Origin: Magnolia sinica
Taxonomy: Eukaryota; Streptophyta; Magnoliopsida; Magnoliales; Magnoliaceae
Length of the DNA: 64,000 bases
Reading direction: 5' to 3'
Assembly (NCBI RefSeq): GCF_029962835.1
Contig: NC_080583.1
Span: forward strand, 3,993,501-4,057,500
Part shown: positions 46,496 to 57,806 of the stretch, piece by piece
Layout: each line of letters starts with the position of its first letter
Numbering within the stretch: the stretch's first letter is position 1
Made by a program: the position numbers and the translations under genes
The notes under the pieces: model-generated
The model's database searches: none
What the model was told of the DNA's origin: nothing
What the model saw: only the letters and a program-made list of their open reading frames with translations

Positions 46496-47294
46496 TCCAT
46501 TCAATAGACCCCACCATGTACTCTACTAAGGATAAGACAATGTGCAAAAATCACACTAACCAAATAGACATGCAAAGGGACAATTGAAAACAATATAAAT
46601 TGAATTTATTGGGGAAACATACTAGACTATTTCATCCCATGACATCGAAAACAAAGTAAAACATGGCATTTTCATATTAATAAGAGTTAAGGAAGAATTT
46701 CCATTCTTTATAGACAGTTGGAAACACAATAGCAAATACATACATGTGCAGAAGGAGTTGTTGTGCAAATGCTTGAAAAGAAAATATATACTTCAAGGAC
46801 AATTCTCCACTAGCTTTTGCAGCCAAAGTATGATACACATAATCCTCCGTTGAAACACATTAAGTTAGGATTCATAAAACACATTAAGTTGTAGTCTCCC
46901 ACTATACATTGAGTACATGTTCATCCAGTGGGCTCATGTACTACAGACAATCACAACTAATTCATATGTTGAAGATTAGACAATGGGCCACACAACTGAT
47001 AGATATTAGTTTATGATTTAAAATATAATAATAAAAGCCAACCAACAAAAGTATCCCAAATGGAATCCTACCAAGAGTGCAAATGGATTTAGGGAAGACT
47101 AGTTCCTAGCAAGGCAAGACATTTCTTATAGAAATGCAGTTTGGAAAGCAATTTAACTACTTTCTCACTTTAATAAAGACCCAAATTTCTTATCAATATC
47201 CCATATGGAAATTGACAAAAGGTTCAGATTAATTTAAGGAACTTCTGCAACATTTTAATCAAAATCTCTGTTTCTTTCACACTGTAAGACATAC

Positions 47295-47381
47295 CTCTTC
47301 AGTAGGTGGACCAGGTGGTCTGTGTGGACGATAGGTTTGCTGGCTATAATCGCCAGAAAGAGGCGAAGGCCTTACAGGGTT
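47295..47381 (-). pseudogene. putative captured exon B, proline-rich, unidentified
   Basis: 87-bp minus-strand segment with acceptor (TTTGCTCAG) and donor (GAAGAG then GTATGT). It is open for 29 codons: NPVRPSPLSGDYSQQTYRPH then RPPGPPTEE. It ends in phase 0, as the MAP-kinase piece starts. A shorter possible exon (47891-47939, acceptor TTATAG, donor CCAG/GTTTGT) reads RFCMVGGIKMLDVYNQ into it. The source gene is not recognised. Confidence 0.45.
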
Positions 47382-48163
47382 CTGAGCAAAGAAAGTTATT
47401 AGAACTGGCAAAATGAAATATAAGTGCAAATCTTCTTCCAAAATAATTAGATGGGAAAGATGCTGATAAATGTGGAACTGCTAATCAGCATTAATAGCAG
47501 GTCTATGCAAAAAATGCAAACAGAATACACCCTTCTCACATATTAAGAGAAGTTGTAATTGAAGGACATGGTAGAGAGAATGGGACAAGTAAATGAAATA
47601 ATATTAAGGAGGCAATGAAAACAACAATTTCTGCATGGAATATATTACTTCATCATGAATATGACAACAACACTGAGGCTGAAGTCCTAATCACAATGTG
47701 AATATAATTTCACGTAATGCATGCCTCACTAAGCAAAGCCCTCATTTATGCATACACATCTAGCATTTGCTTGATAATCACCTATGTCATTTCTGATAAT
47801 TTTAGAAAGGTTCCAAAGGTCGATATGTTAGAATTAGCATTCTATTGATGTTGGATACACTTAAATGACATGAGATGAGATGAGACAAACCTGGTTATAC
47901 ACATCTAGCATTTTTATTCCACCAACCATACAGAATCTTCTATAAATAAATAAAAACATCTTAGTTATAAAATTATATATATAAACAAAACTGAAAAATA
48001 CACTCAAAACCCATATAAAATGAAAAGAAAAAAAAAACAAATTCCTAAAAACCCAACAAATCTCACGTCAGATTTAACAATACCCATATCCCCAAATCCA
48101 ACAAAAATCAAAACCTATATACCAAAATCCCACAAAAACCATTCCAGACCCTAAAAACCCTAA

Positions 48164-48377
48164 TCTGGAGAAAAAATGGGGAGGGAGAGAGAGTACCGTT
48201 CTGCAAACTGATGCTGGATTCATCGGTGTTGATGTTGTAGAGGACGCCTTCGTATCTGATTTCACATTTGGATGTCAAGATAATCATGCTGCCGATGTAG
48301 GAATCTACGGATCCTCCTCCACCGCTAGATCCTGAAGAAGCTTCTGCTACAGCTGTTGTTGCTGCTGCTGCCGCCAT
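48164..48377 (-). pseudogene. captured first exon of an LSm14/DCP5-type decapping protein
   Basis: The ATG at 48377 (minus) opens an Ala/Ser/Gly-rich leader, then [20 protein letters not shown] and [16 protein letters not shown]. This is the N-terminal LSm domain of Scd6/RAP55/LSM14 proteins (plant DCP5), which act in P-bodies in mRNA decapping and translational repression. Coding similarity ends at a GT donor (CAGAACG then GTACTC, about 48198), matching the phase-1 exon 1 boundary expected for this gene. The next exon of a real DCP5 gene (with the GTEGRKKDG stretch) is not found downstream, so only exon 1 and its 5' leader seem to be here, most likely captured by the CACTA element. Confidence 0.8.
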
Positions 48378-48479
48378 GGCTTTTCACAACAGAGAGAGAA
48401 AGAGAGAGGGTTTCTTGTCAATGGAAGATGAGGAAAAGAGGGAAAATCGGAAATGAGGAGCGGGCGTTTGATGGTTTTT

Positions 48480-49439
48480 GTCTTTTGAAGAAGATAAAAA
48501 TTTCAAATTCGTATATTGTGAGTTTACCATTAGTTATAACACCAATTCTATTAACGGTCGTACATGTATGGGACCATTTTCTGGATGGTTAAAATCGTTT
48601 TACAAAATAATTAAAATTATAAATATTTACTATTTACAACTAGACCGGTTATTTCTATGGTCTGGATAACTCTATATCTTAGCCACTATTGTTATGGACA
48701 AGTCAACACCATTTTACATAAAATGCAAGACTCACAATGAAAAACCAGTAGCCTGAAAATGTTAACTCGAACTTTGGACCTAGTATCGCTCTATGGGCCC
48801 CACCATGATCGATTTATTTCATCCACACCGTCCATACATTTCATAACATCATTTTGTGTACGATCACAAAAAATTAGACTGAAATAAATCTTGGGTGGAC
48901 CACACAATCAGAAAACACTATTGAGCGTTGACCATTAAAAACATTTTGAGAGCCATAGAAGTTTTAGATCGAGCTGATTTTTGTTTTTTCCCTTAATCTA
49001 GGCATCTATGACCTAATCAACAGATGGATGTCAAATAAACAGTACATTGCGCCTTAGGAGGATTTTAATGGTGGATATCCAATCACTATTGTTTTCATGT
49101 GGTGTGGTCCACCTGAGATTTATACCCCTCTAATTTTTTTGGATCAAGACCTAAATTATCAGTAAAAATGGATGAACGGAATGGATGAAATACATACATC
49201 ATGGTGGGGCCCACAGATGGCTAGTGGTAGGGGGAGTAGCCAATCTGTTTCAGAGAGGGAGAGAGAGCGCTGACGCTCCTCGAGCTCTAAGTTGCACGAA
49301 CGGTTTAAAGGAGATCAAAGTTAACTGGGCCTCACAATGATGTATTTATCATATCTACACCGTTCATCACTTTGGAGAGATCATTTTAGATCGTGATCCC
49401 AAACATGAATAATTTACAATTAGTAAATGGACCACACTA
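48480..49439. other. spacer with MULE-like element
   Basis: 48480-48780 shows nothing recognisable. 48790-49250 is a MULE-family copy: GGGCCCCACCATGATCGATT on the left and ACATACATCATGGTGGGGCC plus AGGGGGAGTAGCCAATCTGT on the right. 49265-49430 resembles 33180-33310 and 36225-36370 (GACGCTCCTCGAGCTC). Confidence 0.5.
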
Positions 49440-52400
49440 GCATTACTGTCCCATTGTTTTCTATCTGGGGTCCACTGGAACTTTGGCTTTAACTCATTCT
49501 TTGTTCATTGCCATAAAATGATCTCTCCAAGTGGATGGAGGGTGTGGATACAAAACATACATCATGGTAGGGCCCAAAAATGAGAGGTATATAGATCTCA
49601 AGTGGACCACACCACATGAAAACAATAGTGATTGGATATCCATCATTAAAATCCTCCTGAGGCCCACTTTACTATTTATTTGACATCCAATTTGTTTATT
49701 AGGTCATACACGCCCCAACAGAACTCTTTGTTGCCCAGCTCCTTTAGCCTGACCTTAACCAACCTGATGCTAGACTTGACCTTGGGCCTACTTTGATTTA
49801 CATATTATATATCCATTTTGTGTGTCCCACTTGGATGAGGAATCAGACCAAGTTTCATATGCATTAAAATTTCAGGTGGGCCCCACCAAGTGCTTTTATA
49901 TGTTTTGGACATTTCTTCACATGATTTTAGATGGTATGGTCCACCTTGAGGGGCTTCATAGGGCCCATTGAAATATTTGTGTTTGATCTAAACCGCCCAT
50001 CAATTCTGATATATAATTCAGTGGATGAGCCAACAAATTATATAGATTAAAGGTCTAAGTGGACCACACCATAAGAAATAATAAAAAATAAATTTCTATC
50101 GTTAATATGTTATGTATTTTTCAACCAAGCTAATATATATATTTTCCCTTATTCCATGTCTATATTAACTTATAAATAGGTTGGATCTCAAATAAACATC
50201 ACGGTGAGCCCTAAGAAGGTTTCAATAGTGGGCGTCACTATCCCACTCTTTTCTATGGTGGGTCCACTTGAGCTTTGGATCTGCCCTGTCAGTCAGATGC
50301 ACCATTCCATGGTGGGCCACGAGCTTAAAATAAAGTCAATCCATGACTTGGGTGGGCCACACCACATACTATAGTTGAGAGGGTTACCCTCCCATTAAAA
50401 CATTCATAATCATTTATTGGGCCCACCTAGATGTGGTTCATAGATCTAGCCCATTCATTATGTGTGTCCCACTTGGATGAGGAGTCAGACCAAGTTTCAT
50501 ACACATCCAAAACTCATGTGGGCCCCACCAAATGCTTTTATATGTTTTAGGAATGTCTTCACATAGTTTTAGATGCTACGGCCCACCTGAGTTTCGCATA
50601 CGACTGATTTTTATACTTAAAGGGGGACACATCAAATGACAGGGCTATAAGACCCAGATGAAGGGAAAAAAAATATCAGCTTGATCCAAAATTGTTATGG
50701 CCCCCAAAACATTTTTAATGGTCAAAATTCATTCAACACTATTTCCTATAATGTGGTTCACTTGAGATTGAGATATAACTCATTGTTTTTATCATCTCAT
50801 AAAATAATATATAAAAATAGATGGACGGCATGGATGATACACATACATCATGGTGGGCCCCACAGAGCACCGACCACCAGCCATTGGCCTGTGTTAGAGG
50901 GAGTAGCCAATCTGTTCCCCACCATAACAAATACATGTGATTTAATCTCCATGTTTCCTACCATATGGTCCACTTTAGCCTTCAATCTAGATGATTTTTG
51001 GTTTCATGCCCTATAATAATATTTTAAAATATATAGACGGCTTAGATAAGACATATTTTTAGGCCCTATAGGGCCCCTTATACCCTAAGCATCCTATGGG
51101 CCCACTATGATTTATTCAATTTATCCACTCCATCCATCCATTTTAACATATAATTTTATTACGTAAGGTCAAAATTGAAGCCTATAAAAATCTGAAGTGG
51201 ACCACATCATAGGAAACAGTATAAATTGAACGTCTACCATTGAAAATTTTTGGGAGGCCACTAAAGTTTTGGATCAAGTTGATATTTTAGTTTTCCCTTC
51301 ATCCATGTATTTGTGATCTATTGATCAGGTTGGATGACAAATCGAAATCACTGTAGGCCATAGGAAGATTTCAACAGTGGAAATCATTATTCCCACTGTT
51401 TCTGTGGTATGGTCCACTTGAGCTTTAGATATACTTTAATTGTGGACTCAACCACTAAGGGCCTGTTTGGATGGGTGGATTGGAAGGGATTGAATGGCTT
51501 TGGGGTGGATGGCATGGATTTCAAGGTAATGATGGCGTTGTCAATGGATTGTCTTAAGATCCATGAAATTGTTATATTCTCCCAGATTGCTATATCAAGT
51601 CTGTTTGGCACACTCGGCCAATCCCGGGATTAAACCTTCCCATCCCTTCCAATCCCTCGAACCAAACATGTCCCAGGAAAATTTGACCAGATTAGGGTGG
51701 ATTGGATGGGATTTAAAGGTAATGATGGTGTTGTTAGTAGATTGTCTTAAGATCCATGGGATTGCTATATATCCCAGGATTAGATCACCCAGTTTGTTTG
51801 GCACGCCCGACCAATCTAGGGATTTAACTTCCAATCCCTTCCAATCTACCTATCCAAACGGGCCCTAAAATGGTCTGGAAAAATGGATTAACGATGTGGA
51901 TATCATAAACCGTGACTTTGGGCCACGAGCTTAAAAATAAAGTCAATCCATGACTTAGGTGGGCCACACCACATACTATAGTTGAGAGGGTTACCCTCCC
52001 ATTAAAACATTCATAATCATTTATTAGGCCCACCTAGATGTGGTTCATAGATCCAGCCCATTCATTATATACGTGTGTCCCACTTGGATGAGGAGTCGGC
52101 CCAAGTTTCACACACATCCAAAACTCATGTGGGCCCCACCAATTAATTGCTTTTATATGTTTTAGGGATGTCTTCACATAGTTTTAGATGTTATGGCTCA
52201 CCTGAGTTTTGTATGCGACTGATTTTTGGACTTAAATGGGACACATCAAATGCATGGTGTTGATGTTCTACATACATCATGGTGGGGCGCACACAGATTA
52301 ACCTCATGGGAAGTTCCCATGAGGTGACCTTATAGTACCATTTCACTATTTACATAACTCCTTCATGAGTGTTACTCTAACCGTGTATGGCCCACCTTGA

Positions 52401-55400
52401 TATATTTTTTGTATATCGACATCGTCCATATATTTTTCCATCATATATTTAGGATGTGATTTTGAATCATAAGAACTCAATAATCTTAGGTGGGTTATGA
52501 AATCGCTCTTATGATGATTTTTTTCACCTTTAAATTTTGCTGTTTGATGAGGCTATATGTTGAATTCTAGGGGTTGTAGGGTTTGATTTTGTTTTCTTGT
52601 TAAAGATTGTTCGATTCTACTAGTGGTGTTTGGAAACTAACCTCTGATATTAATTTGATTCCATTTAGAAAAAATTTTGTCAGTGTCAGTGTCTTGTGTT
52701 TCTGAAAGTTCTAGGGTTTCTAGTGAGACTTATGTGTTGTGTTTACTGTTTTGGAGTCCTTAGAGCTAATATGTGGGGGCCGACTGTGGATGGGTGGATA
52801 GCTGGGAATGCCTTCATGGAACAATCTTTGCCACCTGATTGGTGGACTTGGTACGATTGGATGGATGTCGGTCGTCTTTTTTTTTTTTTTAAGATTCCGT
52901 TTGGCTTAAACTATGTTTCAGTTCCTTTTTAATTAACAAGTAGCTTAAACTATATCTAAGCTGTGCAAGTTTACATCTCATTGCTTTGGAGACGAGTTAA
53001 TAGCCGAAAAATGATAACATGAGAATGGCCTATACTAATGTATGCATTTGGTACCAATTCTTAATGTTGGCAACTCACCCACCCTGCACCTGGCATACCT
53101 GTACCTATCCAAAGGTCACACTGATTGGATGATCTTAACTGTCTGAAATTGTCGTTGGATTAATTTGGACCATTTTCTTTTTAACTATCCTGAGGAACAT
53201 TGACTTGTATTATTCTTTTTAAACATCTATATGCTTCAATCTCCTTTGGTCTGCACTCCTATTTTGTTGAAGGGTACATCTATTTTGTTGGGTAGAACAC
53301 TTATTTTAATATCACAATGATTGGATAATCTCAACCATTTGATATTACTATTGAATTTAGACCATTTTCTTTTTTACCAAGGTATTGAGGAACTTTGATT
53401 TGGACTCCTCTTTCTTAAACGTGTATATTTTTTCTTAACCTCGAGTTAACACTCTTCTTCTTCTTCTTCTTTTTCTTTTTTCTTTTCACGTTTACATGTT
53501 TTTAATCCCATCTTGTGTATTGTAGGCCACATCCATTCAATTTGGTATAGATCCTTTTTTTTTTTTCAATTTTTCTTGTCAAAATACAAAATCTAGTTTT
53601 CTTTTTTATAATATATATATATATATATATAATTTTTTTTACATTTTTTCAATTTTTTCACAATTTTGTTTAATTTCTTAATTTTTTTTTTCAAAATATC
53701 ATTTTTTTTATCTCACTTTTGTTATATAACTTTTTAATTTTTTTTGTCAAAATACAAAAACTAGATTTCTTTTTTTAAAAAAATATATTTTTTTTTACAA
53801 TTTGTCAATTTTTTCACAAATTTGTTTAATTTTTTATATTTTCTTTTTCAAAATATCATTTTTTTATCGAAATCTTGTTATATAACTTTTTAATTTTTCT
53901 TTTCAAAATACAAAATCTAGTTTTCTTTTTTTTTTAAAAATATATATTATTTACAATTTGTCAATTTTTTCACAATTTTGTTTAATTTTTAAAATTTTCT
54001 TTTTCAAAATATCACTTTTGTTATATAACTTTTTAATTTTTCTTGTCAAAATACAAAATCTAGTTTTCTTTTTTAAAATATATATTTTTTTACAATTTGT
54101 CAATTTTTTCACAATTTTGTTTAATTTTTTAAATTTTCTTTTTCAAAATATCATCTTTGAAATATCATTTTTGTTATATAACTTTTTAATTTTTCTTTTC
54201 AAAATATAAAATCTAGTTTTCTTTTTTAAAAAATATATATTTTTTACAATTTGTTAATTTTTTCACAATTTTTTTTAATTTTTTTAATTTTCTTTTTCAA
54301 AATATCATTTTTTAAATATCACTTTTGTTATACAACTTTTTAATTTTTCTTTTCAAAATACAAAATCTAGTTTTCTTTTTTTAAAAATATATTTTTAAAC
54401 AATTTGTCAATTTTTTTATAATTTTGTTTAATTTTTAAAATTTTCTTTTTCAAAATATCATTTTCTTATCGATTTTTTTTTTTCAAAATTATCAACATTA
54501 TTGAAAGTTCTTAATTTTTGTTTCAAAATCTAGATTTTTTTAAAATTACATTTTTTTTTTCAAAATCTAAATTTTTTTCTTAAACATTGTTAGTTATTTT
54601 TCTAAGCTTTTTAACTTTTTTTTTTCTTCGAAATTCATAAATTTTTTTGTTCTTAATTTTTGACTTAAGCATTAGAGACGGTTTAGGACCGTCTCTAATG
54701 TAGACGGTCTTTGACAGTCTTGAATAACCATAATAAGACGGCTAAGGACCGTCTCTAATAGAGACGGTCTTTGACAGTCTCGAATAACCATAATAAGACG
54801 GCTAAGGACTGTCTCTAATAGAGATTACTAAGGACCGTCCCTAATACAGGCTATTTTTGACAACTTTAGAAAAACAGTAAAAGACGGCCGATGACCGTTT
54901 ATAATTGAGACGGTCCATGACAGTCTCATATTACCAATACAAGACGGCCAATGACCGTCTCTAATACAAACGGTCTTTGACCGTCACAAATGACTGCATA
55001 TGAGACAGTCAAAGACCGTCTCTAATAGAGACATGTGACGTGAGATCATAACTCAATCAATGTTTACAACTTCTAATTCTGGATTAACAATTCAAACTTA
55101 ATTATGGTCCTTAACAGTCTTAAACGGAGACAGCTAAGAACTGTCCCTAATATAGAATATTTTTGACAGTCCCAGATTACAGGAAAAGATGGCCAACGAC
55201 CGTCTCTAATTGAGACGGTCCTTGACAGTCTCAAATTACCAGTAAGAGATAGCCAATGACCTTCTCTAATACGGACGGTCTTTGACCGTCTCAAATGCCG
55301 ACATATAAGACGGTCAGAGACCGTCTCTTATTCCAGACAGTCAATGGCCGTCTTTTATCTGCACTTAACGACGGTTTTTGACCGTCTTAAATGATTTGTG

Positions 55401-55561
55401 GACGTTAAAATTTTTAAGACAATAATAAGGACGGTCAAGGGCCGTCTAAAAGTTTAGAGACGGTTTACGGCCGTCTTTAAAGCATCTTAAAACCAAGCAA
55501 TTTTAGAGATGGTCCAGAACCACCTCTAAATCCATCATTTTTTCCCATTTTTCACATTGTG
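49440..55561 (-). repeat. right CACTA arm, inverted copy of 1144-6566
   Basis: Read on the minus strand this follows the left arm from its CACTA-type end to the GGGACAGT break: GACGGTC arrays (54670-55545), A/T satellite (53560-54460), unique segment with the W-rich reading frame (about 52780-52870), the 407-bp PIF MITE and GGGCCCAC DNA. It is about 0.7 kb longer, largely because about 350 bp present once at 51925-52260 is repeated at 50310-50640. The two arms are several percent diverged by eye. Confidence 0.85.
51459..51865 (-). mobile_element. PIF/Harbinger MITE, 407 bp, mirror copy
   Basis: GGGCCTGTTTGGATGGGTGG at the left and TATCCAAACGGGCCC at the right are flanked by TAA on both sides (51456-51458, 51866-51868). 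It occupies the same site in the right arm as 4701-5107 in the left arm. Confidence 0.85.
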
Positions 55562-57205
55562 TCAATGATCAAATTCATACCATCCATATGCCTCAGATCA
55601 AGTGATCAGCCCTCCGATGAGAACTTGCCATGATCAGCCACCTTCTTCTCCAACCAACTGGTGAAACCCTCCACCTTACATGGTACCCCGATCTTTGATC
55701 TGAGTGGTCCATTGGATAAATCATGAGCCCAAAAACTCATCTGTATCGTCAGAATCTCTCCATACAATCGGTGGATTGGATCATCTTGTCAAAACTCTTA
55801 CAAGTAAAAAACACTAACATGTAACTAATCGGCTGATTAGTTGGGATAAAACCATTTAGTAATAGGTTTATAGAACCCTATTTAAAGACTTCTTTTAGGG
55901 AAACAGATTGGAAAGGAGGGAGAAAAAATATATAGGGTGTCATTCTTGGTGCTGCCCTACGCCGAGTCGACTCGTCGACTCGTCTGTATCCTACAACCCA
56001 CACCATGTAGCTAGTGTATCAGTGGCAAGACAAGAAGAAATAAAGGAAAAAGAGAATGAAATGAAGAAGAATAGAGAGGGATCAGGACTGCTTGCATTTG
56101 TGCCAAACCGAGCTACCGTGCCAAGTAACTCAGATCTGGCTTGGCTTTCCTGCGAGTCTCCAAGATCGGGCCGAGTCTCGGGTTTTCACATGGTCGTTCT
56201 AGCAGAGGAGATGAGGAAGAAGAAAGAGTCAGGAGGGAGAGGAGGAAGAAAAGAAGAAAGAGAGAGATCGAGAGAAGGGTCAAATCTGTGACTCATCATT
56301 GCAACTCAGACCGGGTTTGAGTTTATTTCAGGATTTGGTGTGTCTTGAGATTCTCTGGATTTCCAACAAGGAAAGGAAGAGGAAAGAGAAGAAGAAGAAG
56401 CGAGGAGTGAGCAGCTGCAGTCCATCCTCTTGGCCGCCGATTCGACTCAGTAGCGTGGCTTCTAGATCGGTTGTGGGGAAAATATCGAGCAAGTAAAGTG
56501 GGTTGGGATCACGCTTGGTCCAATGGTGACTCAGTGAATCATCATCTAGTTCAAGGCTTGGTCTGAACTAGTTCAGATCTGACTTAATCAAGCTACTATT
56601 ACAATAGAAAAGGGCGGAGGAAGAAGGAGAAGAAAGAGAAGGAGAAGATATGGCTGTCAGTTTAGGCCAAGTTGACTCATTATGTTAAGTTGAAGCAAGA
56701 ATTTGGGGCCGAGTTCGGTTTAGCTGCACTGAGCATTACTACCAGCCCATGTGGATTCGACGCACCAAGGAGATCCTGAGTCGGAAACAAGTTGGGTTGA
56801 TCTAGTTGGGTTAAAGAGAGGATTCGGTTTATCATCGAGTTGAGTCAAGTTTCAAAGGAATTAAGATTTACAAACCACCGTATTGAGATCGGCCTCCTTT
56901 GATTTCGAGTTGGAAAACCGAGTAGAATGAGTTAAGGGATTGGTGTTGCAATCTAAATGACCAAATGGTTTAAAGTGTAGTTGGAATTGGATTCATAGAT
57001 GTGTACAAACAATTCCAACAACAATAGGAAGCCAATTCAACTCTTGAAAGGTGAGGATTACCTTTCAAGTTTTTTCTACATCTTGATGATTAGATCCACT
57101 ATTTTTCCTTACTCATTTACCTCATTAATTGCTTAAGGTAGTGGGTTACTCTTGTTGATTTTGAATCCTTAAAATAATTGAGGAATTGGATTCATTGTGA
57201 ATTAA
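55562..57205 (+). repeat. LARD 5' LTR, R/U5-side piece with promoter
   Basis: Matches 61640-62520 closely from CTTGCCATGATCA (about 55626) to GGTTGGGATCACGC (about 56513). It contains a TATA-like ACCCTATTTAAAGAC (55876) and the small palindrome GAGTCGACTCGTCGACTCG (55964). Purine-rich GAAGAAAGAG runs follow. Short open frames here (55908-56496) are part of the LTR transcript and are not kept in the sister LTR. Confidence 0.75.
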
Positions 57206-57806
57206 GGGCGTGTTTGGGCGGTGGGATTAGATGGGATTAGGTGGGATAGGATTCAAAAAACATAATTATTACCCAAGGTAGGGATTGTCCCCTGTTGCCA
57301 TGGGATAAGATTAATGCCATGCTTTGTTGATAATACGGTGGTATATTGAATGGATATACTCACCATCATTTGAAATTAATGAGAATAATATACATGTGTT
57401 ATATCTAAACTGTTCATTTGTTTTGTTACCTCATTTTATGGCATGGGCATAAAATTGAGATAGATCCAAAACTTATGTGTCCCCAAGGAAGTTTTCAACG
57501 GTAAGTATTCAATCCCCATTGCTTTCTATGGTGGGGTCCACTGGAGCTTTAGATTTACCTGATTTTTTGGCCCATGCTCTAAACTAATCTCAAAAAATGG
57601 GTGGACGGTGTGGATATAGTCCACACATCATGGTGGGACCTACACAACTTGCTAACATTGAGTGAAATTGGCATGGGACCCAATGCAATTCCATCAATCT
57701 AATTCCAAGCTTTTCCATTCTTCCCAAACATGGAGTGAAATTGGCACAGGACTAGATGAATCCCATCCCACCTAATCTGTTCTAATCCCACTGCCCAAAC
57801 ACGCCC
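57206..57806 (+). mobile_element. PIF/Harbinger (Tourist-like) MITE, 601 bp
   Basis: Inverted repeats GGGCGTGTTTGGGCGGTGGG and CCCACTGCCCAAACACGCCC are flanked by TAA (57203-57205 and 57807-57809). Subterminal ATTAGATGGGATTAGGTGGG is inverted at the right end. The interior carries a GTGGGGTCCACTGG / CATCATGGTGGGACC block like the MULE family, so it may have picked up or been hit by such an element. Confidence 0.9.

Larger units (their letters stand above)
40473..55561 (-). mobile_element. ~15-kb non-autonomous CACTA element carrying a telomere-like satellite and gene fragments
   Basis: The LTR sequence is interrupted after CCATAGTGATCA (about 40474) and resumes near 55562-55612. The 3' LTR is continuous there (TACAGTGATCAACTTGCC, about 61631). 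Ends read CACATTATG (40473) and CACATTGTG (55553-55561), degenerate CACTA-type termini; the right one aligns with CACTACGTG of the left arm at 1144. Both ends have GACGGTC/GACCGTC arrays (40497-40960 and 54670-55545). Inside: 40961-41491 A/T-rich, 41492-45010 TTTAGG satellite, 45041-48400 gene fragments and an LTR, 48780-55561 right arm. No transposase is seen. Exact ends and the 3-bp duplication are unsettled (GAT or TCA are candidates). Confidence 0.7.

Noticed and set aside
48164..48377. Intact DCP5 gene
   Set aside because: Only exon 1 is recognisable; the expected second exon motif was not found within 3 kb on the minus strand, and the rest is other gene pieces and repeats.
1144..55561. 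Single intact 54-kb CACTA macrotransposon
   Set aside because: Flanking triplets do not match, the left arm is cut by another LTR at 6566, and the right CACTA has its own left end inside the LARD LTR at about 40473. Kept only as an alternative to test.
55908..56496. Small protein genes in the LARD LTR
   Set aside because: Charged low-complexity frames from purine-rich DNA; the sister LTR at 61930-62480 does not keep them open.
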